A DNA stretch of 64,000 bases. Source: Xanthomonas sp. F10 (GTDB lineage Bacteria > Pseudomonadota > Gammaproteobacteria > Xanthomonadales > Xanthomonadaceae). Where the stretch lies: the NCBI RefSeq assembly GCF_014206815.1, contig NZ_JACHNP010000001.1, forward strand, positions 1,330,456-1,394,455, read 5' to 3'. This document shows, piece after piece, positions 43,166 to 51,550 of this stretch. How positions within the stretch are numbered: position 1 is the stretch's first letter; each line of letters opens with the position of its first letter. The notes under the pieces were generated by a model that saw nothing but the letters and a program-made list of their open reading frames with translations, was not told where the DNA came from and did not search any database. The position numbers were made by a program, and so were the translations under genes.

Positions 43166-44319
43166 TACGCGGCCTTTTCCGATCCCCGGGTCCCGGGTCC
43201 CGGGTCCCGCATCAGCGACACGAACTGATCGAACAGCGGCGCCACGTCGCGCGGACCCGGCGAGGCTTCAGGATGGCCCTGGAAGCTGAAGGCCGGCGCG
43301 TCGGTGAGCGCGATGCCCTGGTTGCTGCCGTCGAACAGCGAGCGATGGGTGACGCGCACGTTGGCGGGCAAGGTCGCCTCGTCCACCGCGAAGCCGTGGT
43401 TTTGCGAGGTGATCATCACCCGGCCGCTGTCCAGGTCCTGCACCGGGTGGTTGGCGCCGTGGTGGCCGTGGCCCATCTTCAGGGTCTGCGCGCCGGCGGC
43501 CAGCGCCAGCAACTGGTGGCCCAGGCAGATGCCGAAGGTCGGGACCTTGCGCGCCAGCAGTTCCTTGATCGCGGCGATCGCGTAGTCGCAGGGCGCCGGG
43601 TCGCCGGGACCGTTGGACAGGAACACCCCGTGCGGGTTCATCGCCAGCACTTCGGCAACCGGCGTCTGCGCCGGCACCACGGTCACCTCGCAGCCGCGCT
43701 CGGCGAGCATGCGCAGGATGTTGAGCTTGACCCCGTAGTCGTAGGCGACGACCTTGAACCTGGGTTCGGCCTGCACGAACGCGTTGCTGTCCAGGTCGAG
43801 CTGGCCGTCGCGCCAGGGATAGGCCTTGTCGGTGGACACCACCTTGGCCAGGTCCATGCCCTTCAGCCCCGGGAACGTGCGCGCCGCTTCCAGCGCGGTG
43901 TCCACGTTGACCTCGCCGGCCATCAGCGCGCCGTTCTGCGAGCCCTTCTCGCGCAGGATGCGGGTCAGCTTGCGGGTGTCGATGCCGGCGATCGCGACCA
44001 CGCCGCGCTGGATCAGCCAGTCCGGCAGCGCCACCTGGTTGCGCCAGTTGCTGGGGCGGCGCGGCACGTCGCGCACGATCAGGCCGGCCGACCAGACCTG
44101 GGCGGCCTCGTCGTCCTGGTCGGTGCAGCCGGTGTTGCCGATATGCGGGTAGGTCAGCGTGACCAGTTGGCGGGCGTAGGAGGGATCGGTGAGGATCTCC
44201 TGGTAGCCGGTCATGGCGGTGTTGAACACCACTTCGCCGACGGACAGGCCGGCAGCGCCTACGGATTCGCCCTCGAACACGGTGCCGTCTTCAAGGACAA
44301 GGATTGCGGGTTGAGTCAC
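43165..44319 (-). CDS. carA: Carbamoyl-phosphate synthase small subunit
   Basis: Glutamine amidotransferase of 384 residues supplying ammonia to CarB. The N-terminal CPSase domain (about 1-145) precedes the class I GATase with nucleophilic Cys in [15 protein letters not shown] and the His/Glu pair in [12 protein letters not shown] chose the GTG at 44319 ([12 protein letters not shown]) because it gives the family length and has AAGGCGA upstream; the frame is open further but only from a TTG. The C-terminal tail [14 protein letters not shown] is encoded by a CCCGGGT heptamer array and is not a usual CarA ending. Coupled to the next gene by TAATG. Confidence 0.97.
   Translation of the reverse strand: MTQPAILVLEDGTVFEGESVGAAGLSVGEVVFNTAMTGYQEILTDPSYARQLVTLTYPHIGNTGCTDQDDEAAQVWSAGLIVRDVPRRPSNWRNQVALPDWLIQRGVVAIAGIDTRKLTRILREKGSQNGALMAGEVNVDTALEAARTFPGLKGMDLAKVVSTDKAYPWRDGQLDLDSNAFVQAEPRFKVVAYDYGVKLNILRMLAERGCEVTVVPAQTPVAEVLAMNPHGVFLSNGPGDPAPCDYAIAAIKELLARKVPTFGICLGHQLLALAAGAQTLKMGHGHHGANHPVQDLDSGRVMITSQNHGFAVDEATLPANVRVTHRSLFDGSNQGIALTDAPAFSFQGHPEASPGPRDVAPLFDQFVSLMRDPGPGTRGSEKAA
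43185..43208 (+). repeat. CCCGGGT heptamer array, right border of the carAB insert
   Basis: Three tandem CCCGGGT units plus a partial one, inside the 3' end of carA. In reverse complement they match the GGGACCC units at 42769-42796, so the four-helix gene lies between inverted arrays. Confidence 0.9.
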
Positions 44320-44430
44320 GGGGTTCGCCTTGGGGAGAGAGGAACCCTGCCCCACCAACTTGCAGGCTGCAAGAAACCGCGAACTCGGCGCTTCTCCGGG
44401 TCCGTGGCGATGGGTAACAGGCGAGCGAGA

Positions 44431-44436
44431 ATTGTA
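44431..44436 (-). promoter_or_regulatory. Candidate -10 box of the carA operon
   Basis: TACAAT on the minus strand, about 112 bases upstream of the carA GTG. The -35 region 17 bases further up reads TGGCGC and is poor. Suggestive only. Confidence 0.3.
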
Positions 44437-44481
44437 CCGGCGCGGGGCGGTCCGCGCCAGCCGTTTGGGTGAAGCGCCTGT

Positions 44482-45198
44482 TCAGCCGAGCAGGTCGCGC
44501 AGCCGGTAGGCCCCGGGCGCACGCCCCGGCAGGCGCGCGGCGGCATGCAGCGCGCCGCGGGCGAAGATGTCGCGGTTGCTGGCGCGGTGCACCAGCTCGA
44601 CCCGCTCGCCGAGTCCGGCGAACTGCACCAGATGCTCGCCAACGATGTCGCCGGCGCGCAGGCTGGCGTAGCGCGGGGTGGCGCCGCCCTGGGCAGCCGC
44701 GTCGCCAAGCGTCAGCGCGGTGCCGGAGGGTGCGTCCTGCTTGTGCACGTGGTGGGATTCGACGATGTCGCAGTCCCAGCCCGGCAGCGCCGCGGCGGCG
44801 CGCTCGACCAGGTCGTGCAGCACCGCCACGCCCAGGCTGAAGTTCGATGCCCAGATCAACGGAATGCGCTCGGCCGCGGCGGCCAGCGCCTGCCGCTGCG
44901 CGTCTTCCAGCCCGGTGGTGCCGGACACCAGCGCCGCACCGCGCGCCGAGCACAATGCCAGCACCGGATCGAAGCCCTGCGGCAGGCTGAAATCGATCGC
45001 CACGTCGAAGGCCGGCACCCCGCCCAACTCGGCCGCGGCGAAGTACGGCACGCCGTCGATCACCCGCTGCGCCGGCGCGCGGCGGACCACCGCGGCCACC
45101 ACCTGCAGCGCCGGGTCCTGCGCGGCCAGCCGCAACAACGCCTGGCCCATCCGGCCGGACGCACCATGGATCAACACACGCAACGGAGAAGTCGTCAT
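44482..45198 (-). CDS. dapB: 4-hydroxy-tetrahydrodipicolinate reductase (DapB)
   Basis: Enzyme of 238 residues in the diaminopimelate/lysine pathway, reducing hydroxytetrahydrodipicolinate with NAD(P)H. The Rossmann motif IHGASGRMGQALL is at residues 9-21. SGTTGL and the substrate-binding ESHHVHKQDAPSGTA follow. The protein is shorter than the 273-residue E. coli enzyme, as usual for xanthomonads as far as I recall. I chose the ATG at 45198 (MTTSPLRVLIHG), directly before the fold. It lies upstream of carA on the same strand with a 162-base gap that appears to hold the carA promoter. Confidence 0.96.
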   Translation of the reverse strand: MTTSPLRVLIHGASGRMGQALLRLAAQDPALQVVAAVVRRAPAQRVIDGVPYFAAAELGGVPAFDVAIDFSLPQGFDPVLALCSARGAALVSGTTGLEDAQRQALAAAAERIPLIWASNFSLGVAVLHDLVERAAAALPGWDCDIVESHHVHKQDAPSGTALTLGDAAAQGGATPRYASLRAGDIVGEHLVQFAGLGERVELVHRASNRDIFARGALHAAARLPGRAPGAYRLRDLLG

Positions 45199-45298
45199 CG
45201 GCACAAGGCTAGCGGTTTGCGGGCGGGCGCGACAGAGGGCACGTGCACCAGAGACGCAAGCACCCGACGCGCCGCCTCGGACGTGGCGATGCTTCACT

Positions 45299-45654
45299 CG
45301 TCGGCCTGAAGCCCCTCCCACAAGGGCATGGCGGCACCGGAAGCGACGAAAAAGCCGCCAGGCGAGGCACTTTGCACCTGGCCCCTGGCACCTGCCGAGA
45401 GACATCGCAGCCGATTGGACACCCCTGTGGGAGGGGCTTCAGCCCCGACGCTGGACCGCCCGATCTCGCGCGGTGCCAGCTGCCATTACGCGACCGACGC
45501 TACATCTGCATCGCCTTGCTCGGAGCATGTCCGGTACGAACGATCCCTGCTTCGGATACAACGCGGCCGCGTTCGTCGCGGCTGACGCCGCTCCTACAGA
45601 CCATCAACGGCGTCGCTTGCCGGGAAGTGTGTGGGAGGGGCTTCAGCCCCGACG
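45299..45654. repeat. Cluster of four REP-like elements
   Basis: The 527-base gap between dapB and the MOSC gene has no supported gene. It holds four 23-24 bp REP-like sequences with a GTGG or GTAG head and an imperfect palindrome: 45299-45321 (minus), 45427-45450 (plus), 45574-45597 (minus) and 45631-45654 (plus). The pattern is GTGGGAGGGGCTTCAGCCCC followed by GACG. They alternate in orientation, giving two inverted pairs, as in REP doublets known from Pseudomonas and Stenotrophomonas. Confidence 0.85.
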
Positions 45655-45725
45655 CGGTGCCACCCAATCACGCCACACGACGACAGACACAGGAACGGTG
45701 GCGCCTTGCTGCCCTACTCCGGCGC

Positions 45726-46427
45726 CTACCCCAGCAAGCGCTTGTCCCAATCCTCCACCGCGCGCTGCGCCAGGCGCCGCTCGAACAAGGTGCGCCAGTT
45801 CGGCACCAGCGGCAGCGCCAGCACGTCCTGCAGTTGCGCCGGGTCGATCTCGCGGCGGTACAGCAGCCCGACCAGGCGTGCCAGCGACCACTGCGGATGC
45901 GGCCGCTCCAGCAGCGCCAGCCTGTCGCCGGCGGCGACTTCGCCGGGCTGCAGCACGCGGTAATACCAGCCGGTGCGGCCGCTGTCCTGCACGCGCCGCG
46001 CCAGCGCGGCCACGCCGAAGCGGTCGGACAACTTCCAGCACGGCTGTCGCGACTGCGACACCTCGACCACGGCCGTGCCCAGGCGCAGCCGGTCGCCCAG
46101 GCACAGGTCGGCTTCGGTCACGCCGCAACTGCTGAGGTTTTCGCCGAACGCGCCCGGCGCGTCCAGCAAGGCATGCGCGCCCAGTTCCTCGCGCCAGGCC
46201 GGGTAATGGTCGCGCGGATAATGGTGCAAGGCCTTGTCGGGGCCGCCATGCACGCGGCGGTCGCCCTGCTCGTCCAGTTCCAGCCCCTCCAGCCCGATAC
46301 GCAGGCGCCCGGCCTGCGGCCGCTTGTCGATCGCGCTGCGGCTGCCCGGGCGGGTGAACGCCTGGGCGCGGCCGACCAGGACCGCATCGATGGTCCACGC
46401 TGCCACGGCGGAACCGGAGGGTGTCAT
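45726..46427 (-). CDS. MOSC-domain protein, YiiM-like
   Basis: Protein of 233 residues with the MOSC sulfur-carrier fold, found in molybdenum-cofactor sulfurases and in YiiM, which detoxifies N-hydroxylated purines. The C-terminal half matches the YiiM type: DRRVHGGPDKALHHYPRDHY, GAFGENLS and the cysteine motif SQSRQPCWKLSDRFG. A 3-alpha extension follows (about 160-233). I chose the ATG at 46427. A PLP aminotransferase gene ends 19 bases upstream on the same strand, so the two are probably co-transcribed. Physiological substrate unknown. Confidence 0.88.
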   Translation of the reverse strand: MTPSGSAVAAWTIDAVLVGRAQAFTRPGSRSAIDKRPQAGRLRIGLEGLELDEQGDRRVHGGPDKALHHYPRDHYPAWREELGAHALLDAPGAFGENLSSCGVTEADLCLGDRLRLGTAVVEVSQSRQPCWKLSDRFGVAALARRVQDSGRTGWYYRVLQPGEVAAGDRLALLERPHPQWSLARLVGLLYRREIDPAQLQDVLALPLVPNWRTLFERRLAQRAVEDWDKRLLG

Positions 46428-46446
46428 GGACGGCACGACACCGAAC

Positions 46447-47655
46447 TCAGGCCGTCGCGCGCAGGTGCGCGGCGACCTCGTCCTGCAACAGCGCGCCGAG
46501 GATGCGCACACCCATTTCGATGCGTTCGGCCGGCACGGTCACGAACGAGAGCCGCATGGTATTGCGCTGCGGCGCGACCGCGAAGAACGGCGCACCCGGC
46601 ACGAACGCCACATTGCGCTCGATCGCCTTGCTCAGCAGCGCGCCGCCGTCCATGCCCGCCGGCAACTCGACCCAGATGAACATGCCGCCGGCCGGGCGAT
46701 TCCAGCGCACCTGCGCGGGGAAATACTTGGCCAGGGCGGCGAGCATCTGCTCGCAGCGGCTGGCGTACAGCGCACGGATGCCGGGGATGTGCGCATCCAG
46801 GAAGCCGTCCTGCACCGCCTCGTACACGATGCGCTGGCTGAACGACGGCGTGTGCAGGTCGGCCGCCTGCTTGGCCTGCACCAGCTTGGCGTGCACCGCT
46901 TCCGGCGCGACCAGGTAGCCCAGGCGCAGGCCCGGGGCGAACACCTTGGAGAACGAGCCCATGTAGATGGCGCCGTCCGGGTTCATCGACAGCAGGCTCG
47001 GCAGCGTGTCGCCGCTGTAGCACAGCTCGCCGTAGGGATCGTCCTCGACGATCGGCACGCCGGCTTCGGCCGCACGCGCCACCAGCGCCTGGCGCCGGTG
47101 CAGCGGCAGGCGCCGCCCGGTCGGGTTCTGGAAGTTCGGCAGCACGTACATGAAGCGCGCGCCGGCCAGTTGCGCATCGTCCAGCGCATCCACCACCACG
47201 CCGTCGTCGTCCGACTGCATTGCCGCGAACGCCGGCTGGAACAGCGAGAACGCCTGCAGCGCGCCGAGATAGCTGGGCGTTTCCACCAGCACCTTGCTGC
47301 CTTCGTCGATGAACACCTTGCCGAGCAGGTCCAGGCCCTGCTGCGATCCGGTGGTGATCAGCACCTGGCTGGGGCGGATGCTGGCGCCGTCGCGGCTCAA
47401 CCGCGCCGCCACCCATTCGCGCAGCAACAGATAGCCCTCGGTCGGGCCGTACTGCAGCGCGGCCTGCGGCGCATCGCGCAACACCTTGTCGCAGGCCTCG
47501 CGCATGCGCGCGACCGGGAAGGTATCCGGCGACGGCAGACCGCCTGCGAAGGAGATCACTTCAGGGCGTTCGGTGACCTTGAGGATTTCGCGGATCGCCG
47601 AACTGGTCAGCGCCTGCGCACGGCGGGAGAACGGGAATGGATTGGTCATCGGCAT
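46447..47655 (-). CDS. PLP-dependent aminotransferase, class I/II (2-aminoadipate aminotransferase-like)
   Basis: Enzyme of 402 residues of the fold-type I aminotransferase family. ISFAGGLPSPDTFP and QYGPTEGYLLLREW mark the LysN/MocR-type aminotransferase subgroup. PLP contacts include TTGSQQGLDLL and NFQNPTGRRL, VEDDPYGELCYSG, and Schiff-base Lys237 in MGSFSKVFAPGLRLGY. No DNA-binding extension is present, so it is an enzyme rather than a MocR regulator. Relatives act on 2-aminoadipate, aromatic or branched-chain amino acids; the substrate is not clear here. The ATG six bases downstream (47649) is an equally good start. Confidence 0.92.
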   Translation of the reverse strand: MPMTNPFPFSRRAQALTSSAIREILKVTERPEVISFAGGLPSPDTFPVARMREACDKVLRDAPQAALQYGPTEGYLLLREWVAARLSRDGASIRPSQVLITTGSQQGLDLLGKVFIDEGSKVLVETPSYLGALQAFSLFQPAFAAMQSDDDGVVVDALDDAQLAGARFMYVLPNFQNPTGRRLPLHRRQALVARAAEAGVPIVEDDPYGELCYSGDTLPSLLSMNPDGAIYMGSFSKVFAPGLRLGYLVAPEAVHAKLVQAKQAADLHTPSFSQRIVYEAVQDGFLDAHIPGIRALYASRCEQMLAALAKYFPAQVRWNRPAGGMFIWVELPAGMDGGALLSKAIERNVAFVPGAPFFAVAPQRNTMRLSFVTVPAERIEMGVRILGALLQDEVAAHLRATA

Positions 47656-47728
47656 AGGATAGACGCCGCCCTCGCCGCGCGCATGTGCGGCGCACAAGCA
47701 GGCGCGGGCCGGCAACGCGTGGCGCGGC

Positions 47729-47983
47729 TCAGTGCCGCCGCGGCGGCGTCGGCCCGCAGCTGTCGCAGCCGCCGCAGGCGCCAGCGCCGGCGCTGGCCGG
47801 CGGTGCGATGCGCCGCCCCAGCGCCTGCAGCCAGGCCGCCCGGCCCGGCTTGAGCAGGCGTAGTGCGAGTGCGCCGCGCAGCTTGCGCGCGGTGCCCGGG
47901 AATTGCTTCTTCAGTACCACCCAGGCGCTGACCAGTACCGCCAGCGCGATCACCAGGTACTGCAGCAGCAGCGAGGCGTTCAT
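47729..47983 (-). CDS. FeoB-associated Cys-rich membrane protein
   Basis: Small protein of 84 residues. One N-terminal membrane helix (about 5-24) is followed by a basic stretch and a Cys-rich tail GACGGCDSCGP. This resembles the small FeoB-associated Cys-rich proteins encoded after feoB in many bacteria. Its ATG is one base from the feoB stop, so it belongs to the feo operon as third gene, in the place that feoC takes in enterics. The cysteines might bind iron or an Fe-S cluster; this is inference. Confidence 0.85.
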   Translation of the reverse strand: MNASLLLQYLVIALAVLVSAWVVLKKQFPGTARKLRGALALRLLKPGRAAWLQALGRRIAPPASAGAGACGGCDSCGPTPPRRH

Positions 47984-47984
47984 C

Positions 47985-49844
47985 TCAGCCGGCTCCCAGC
48001 GCCACCGCGACTTGGTAGGTGACCAGCGAGGCCAGATACGCCAGCGCGAACAGGTAGAACGCGGCGAAGCTCATCTGCTTCCACGAATTGGTCTCGCGCT
48101 TGATCGTGGCCAGGGTGGAAATGCACATCGGCGCGTAGATGTACCAGACCAGCAGCGACAGCGCGGTGGCCAGCGACCAGCCATCGTGGATCAGCGGCGA
48201 CAACGCCTGCGCGGCGGCATCGTCGTCGGCCGCCGACAGCGCGTACACCGTCGCCAGCGACGACACCGCCACCTCGCGTGCGGCCAGGCCGGGGATCAGC
48301 GCGATGCAGATCTGCCAGTTGAAGCCCAGCGGCGAGAACACCGTGGTCATGGCGTGGCCGATACGGCCGGCGAAGCTGTAGTCGATGGCCGGCAGGGTGG
48401 CATCGGCCGGCGGCGCCGGGAACGACAGCAGGAACCACAGCAGGATGGTCAACGCCAGGATGATGCCGCCGACGCGCTTGAGGAAGATCGCCGCGCGCTC
48501 CCACAGGCCCAGCGCCAGATCGCGCAGGTGCGGCACGCGGTAGGACGGCAGCTCCAGCAGCAGCGGATGCTCGCCCTTGTCGCGGCGCCATTTCTTCATC
48601 GTCCACGACACCAGCAGCGCACTGGCGATGGCGGCGAAGTACAGGCCGAACAGCACCAGTCCCTGTTGGTTGAACACGCCCCACACCTGCCGCTGCGGGA
48701 TGAACGCGCCGATCAGCAGCGCGTACACCGGCAGGCGCGCCGAACAGGTCATCAGCGGCGCCACCAGGATGGTCGCCAGGCGGTCGCGCGGGTCCTGGAT
48801 GCTGCGGGTGGACATGATCCCGGGCACGGCGCAGGCAAAGCTGGACAACAGCGGGATGAACGAGCGCCCGGACAGGCCGGCCGCGGCCATCATGCGGTCG
48901 AGCAGGAACGCCGCGCGCGGCAGGTACCCGGATTCCTCCAGCGCCAGGATGAAGGCGAACAGGATCAGGATCTGCGGCAGGAACACCACTACCCCGCCGA
49001 GGCCGGCGATGATGCCGTCCACCAGCAGGCTGTTCAGCGGCCCCTCCGGCAGCGTTCCGCCAACCCAGGCACCCAGCGCCTTGGTGCCGCCATCGATCAG
49101 GTCCATCAGCGGCGCGGCCCAGGCGTAGACCGCCTGGAAGATCAGGAACATCACCACGGCCAGGGTCAGCAGGCCGGCCACCGGGTGCAGCAACCAGCGG
49201 TCCAGCGCGTCGTCGATGCGCGAGGTACGGGTCGGCATCGACACCGCCGCGGCGAGAATCGCGCGCACCTGCTGGTGGTAGTCGCCCTGCCCCTCGGCCG
49301 GCGCCACCGCCGGCGGCAGTGCCGGCGCCAGCGTGTCCAGCCGCTCGACCAGGGCGCGCGCGCCGTTGCGGCGCACCGCCACGGTCTCGATCACCGGCAC
49401 GCCCAGCGCCTGCTCCAGCGCCTGGCGGTCGATCTGGATGCCGCGGCGCTGCGCCGCATCCACCATGTTCAGGGCCACCAGCATCGGCTTGCCCAGTTCG
49501 CGCAACTCCAGCGCGAAGCGTAGGTGCAGGCGCAGGTTGGTGGCGTCGACCACGCACACCAGCACGTCCGGCGCCGGCTCGCCCGGGTAAAAGCCACGGC
49601 ACAGGTCGCGGGTGATCGCCTCGTCCAGGCTGGCCGGCTGCAAGCTGTAGGCGCCCGGCAGATCCAGCACCGCGAACTCGCGCCCGGACGGCGCGCGGAA
49701 GCGGCCCTCCTTGCGCTCCACGGTGACGCCGGCGTAGTTGGCGACCTTCTGCTTGCTGCCGGTCAACTGGTTGAACAGCGCGGTCTTGCCGCAGTTCGGG
49801 TTGCCGACCAGGGCCAGCCGCAGCGGCACGGCGACCGCGCTCAC
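47985..49844 (-). CDS. feoB: Ferrous iron transporter FeoB
   Basis: Inner-membrane Fe2+ transporter of 619 residues. The N-terminal G domain has G1 GNPNCGKTALFNQ (residues about 14-26), G3 DLPGAYSL and G4 NMVD. A helical regulatory segment and about eight or more membrane helices follow, with the duplicated Gate motifs and the conserved CAVPGIM and CSARLPVYALL stretches. Shorter than E. coli FeoB (773) but normal for this lineage as I recall it. I chose the GTG at 49844, which overlaps the feoA stop as GTGA and begins just before the G domain; no ATG is suitably placed. Confidence 0.96.
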   Translation of the reverse strand: MSAVAVPLRLALVGNPNCGKTALFNQLTGSKQKVANYAGVTVERKEGRFRAPSGREFAVLDLPGAYSLQPASLDEAITRDLCRGFYPGEPAPDVLVCVVDATNLRLHLRFALELRELGKPMLVALNMVDAAQRRGIQIDRQALEQALGVPVIETVAVRRNGARALVERLDTLAPALPPAVAPAEGQGDYHQQVRAILAAAVSMPTRTSRIDDALDRWLLHPVAGLLTLAVVMFLIFQAVYAWAAPLMDLIDGGTKALGAWVGGTLPEGPLNSLLVDGIIAGLGGVVVFLPQILILFAFILALEESGYLPRAAFLLDRMMAAAGLSGRSFIPLLSSFACAVPGIMSTRSIQDPRDRLATILVAPLMTCSARLPVYALLIGAFIPQRQVWGVFNQQGLVLFGLYFAAIASALLVSWTMKKWRRDKGEHPLLLELPSYRVPHLRDLALGLWERAAIFLKRVGGIILALTILLWFLLSFPAPPADATLPAIDYSFAGRIGHAMTTVFSPLGFNWQICIALIPGLAAREVAVSSLATVYALSAADDDAAAQALSPLIHDGWSLATALSLLVWYIYAPMCISTLATIKRETNSWKQMSFAAFYLFALAYLASLVTYQVAVALGAG

Positions 49845-50092
49845 GTGCGCACCTCGTCCAGCGTACTGACCTGCACCCGCGCCGCCTCGCTGCGGCGCAG
49901 CGCGAAGCGCGTATAGCCCACCTGCACCAGCAGCGGTTCGCCGCCGATCGGCCCGCTGGCCAGCATCTGCACCTGCTCGCCGGCGACGAAGCCCAGCTCG
50001 CGCAGACGCCGCGCGATGGCGTCGTTGGGCTGGCGGTCGTGCACGGATTCCACCAGGGCGCTGCTGCGCAACGGCATATCGGACAACGTCAC
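49841..50092 (-). CDS. feoA: FeoA, ferrous iron transport accessory protein
   Basis: Cytoplasmic SH3-like protein of 83 residues thought to regulate FeoB through its G domain. ARRLRELGFVAGEQVQMLASGPIGGEP and TRFALRRSEAARV are the typical core strands. The start at 50092 is a GTG with GGAAC about 9 bases upstream; an ATG five codons later lacks any ribosome-binding site. The gene is first in feoA-feoB-(Cys-rich protein) and has a Fur-like palindrome directly upstream. Confidence 0.93.
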   Translation of the reverse strand: MTLSDMPLRSSALVESVHDRQPNDAIARRLRELGFVAGEQVQMLASGPIGGEPLLVQVGYTRFALRRSEAARVQVSTLDEVRT

Positions 50093-50103
50093 AGCACGTT
50101 CCG

Positions 50104-50129
50104 TCGATAAGAATGGTTATCAATTGTAG
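50104..50129 (-). promoter_or_regulatory. Fur-box-like operator and -10 box of the feo operon
   Basis: On the minus strand TACAAT (50124-50129) is followed at once by TTGATAACCATTCTTATC, a GATAA-N6-TTATC palindrome close to the Fur consensus of alternating GATAAT/ATTATC hexamers. It starts about 14 bases before the feoA GTG. Iron-loaded Fur bound here would block transcription, as expected for iron uptake genes. Confidence 0.6.
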
Positions 50130-50215
50130 CATCGCCGCGGCGCGTCATGGCGGCGCCGGCACGGCCGGCTATCATTCCGTATGGCTGCCGTTTTCCCTGC
50201 GTACGAGCGTGTTCG

Positions 50216-51004
50216 ATGAGCGATGTCCTGTTGTTGCAACGATCCGGCAAGGTCCTGACGCTGCAGTTGAACCGACCCGAGGTGCGCAACGCCTTCGACG
50301 CCGCGCTGATCGCGCAGCTCAGCGACGCCCTGCTGCAGATCGGCACCGATCCGCAGGTGCAGGTGCTGGTCCTGGCCGGCGCCGGCGCGGCGTTCTCGGC
50401 CGGGGCCGACCTGCAGTGGATGCGCTCGATGGCCGGCGCCAGCGAGCAGGAAAACCTGGACGACGCGCTGGCCCTGGCGCGGCTGATGCGCCTGCTCGAC
50501 GAACTGCCCAAGCCCACCGTGGCACGGGTGCAGGGCGCCGCGTTCGGCGGCGCGGTCGGCCTGGTCGCCTGCTGCGACATCGCCGTGGCTGCCACCGATG
50601 CGCGCTTCGCGCTCAGCGAAAGCCGGCTGGGCCTGCTGCCGGCGGTGATCTCGCCGTACGTGATCGCGGCGATCGGCGCGCGCCAGGCGCGGCGCTGGTT
50701 CGCCAGCGCGGAAACCTTCGACGCCGCCACCGCGGCGCAGATCGGCCTGGTCCACCAGGCGGTGGCGCCGGAGGCGCTGGACGCGGCGGTGCAGCGCCAG
50801 GTCGCCCTGCTCGGCCAGGCCGGGCCGCTGGCCGCTGCCGGCGCCAAGGCGCTGGTGCGGCGGGTTGCCGCCGGCGGCGAGCGCGATGTGCTGGACCAGG
50901 CCAACGCCGCGCTGATCGCGCAGCTGCGGGTCTCGGCCGAGGGCCAGGAAGGACTGAATGCGTTCCTGGAAAAACGCGAACCGGCCTGGAGGGCCAGCCC
51001 ATGA
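50216..51004 (+). CDS. Enoyl-CoA hydratase/isomerase family, possibly methylglutaconyl-CoA hydratase
   Basis: Crotonase-family enzyme of 262 residues. The CoA-binding and oxyanion-hole segments are AFSAGADLQWMRSM and VQGAAFGGAVGLVACCDIAV. The catalytic-region sequence FALSESRLGLLPAVISPYV matches hydratases with a single acid, such as LiuC/AtuE-type enzymes. The neighbour two genes on is HMG-CoA lyase, whose substrate is the product of methylglutaconyl-CoA hydratase, so leucine degradation is the likely pathway. The ATG at 50216 starts the fold directly. The stop overlaps the next ATG. The promoter region is shared with divergent feoA. Confidence 0.88.
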   Translation: MSDVLLLQRSGKVLTLQLNRPEVRNAFDAALIAQLSDALLQIGTDPQVQVLVLAGAGAAFSAGADLQWMRSMAGASEQENLDDALALARLMRLLDELPKPTVARVQGAAFGGAVGLVACCDIAVAATDARFALSESRLGLLPAVISPYVIAAIGARQARRWFASAETFDAATAAQIGLVHQAVAPEALDAAVQRQVALLGQAGPLAAAGAKALVRRVAAGGERDVLDQANAALIAQLRVSAEGQEGLNAFLEKREPAWRASP

Positions 51005-51405
51005 ACCCGATCGATCATCTCGGCCTGCGCTGCAGCGACCTCGACCGCAGCCTGGCCTTCTACCGCGCCGCCCTGGCCGCGCTGGACCTGGACGTGGTGA
51101 TGCAGGTGAGCGCCGAAGAGAGCGGCGGCCAGCGCCACGTCGGCTTCGGCCGCGATGGCAAGCCCAGCTTCTGGATCGCCGACGGCGGCCGCGACGCTGG
51201 CGACCACGGCGTGCACGTGGCCTTCGTCGTCGCCAGCCGCGCGCAGGTGGATGCCTTCCATCAGGCCGGCCTGGCCGCCGGCGGCCGCGACCACGGCGCA
51301 CCGAGCCTGCGTCCGCACTACCACCCCGACTATTACGGCGCGTTCCTGCTGGATCCGGACGGCCACAACATCGAAGCGGTCTGTCACCACCCCGCAACGG
51401 CCTGA
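51001..51405 (+). CDS. VOC-family (glyoxalase/dioxygenase-fold) protein
   Basis: Protein of 134 residues with the paired beta-alpha-beta-beta-beta modules of the vicinal-oxygen-chelate superfamily. It starts IDHLGLRCSDLDRSLAFYRAAL; probable metal ligands are His6, His in DHGVHVAFVV and Glu in HNIEAVCHH. Members include glyoxalase I, methylmalonyl-CoA epimerase and extradiol dioxygenases; this one is a single-domain, uncharacterised type. Its ATG overlaps the hydratase stop, so it is co-translated with the acyl-CoA enzymes, yet no known step of leucine degradation needs it. Function unknown. Confidence 0.88.
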   Translation: MNPIDHLGLRCSDLDRSLAFYRAALAALDLDVVMQVSAEESGGQRHVGFGRDGKPSFWIADGGRDAGDHGVHVAFVVASRAQVDAFHQAGLAAGGRDHGAPSLRPHYHPDYYGAFLLDPDGHNIEAVCHHPATA

Positions 51406-51550
51406 TCCGCGCGGCCATGTCGCGCCGGTGTAGATGACGACGGCCGTGCGTGCCGCTGCTTCACGATCTCTTCCTATCAGGAATTCCCATGACCCTCGTC
51501 GCTTCCCGTTTCGTGTGCAGTGCCCGGCCAACGGCACAGGAATCTCGGCG

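Noticed and set aside
46447-47655. The aminotransferase as a MocR/PdxR regulator
   Set aside because: No GntR-type winged-helix extension at the N-terminus.
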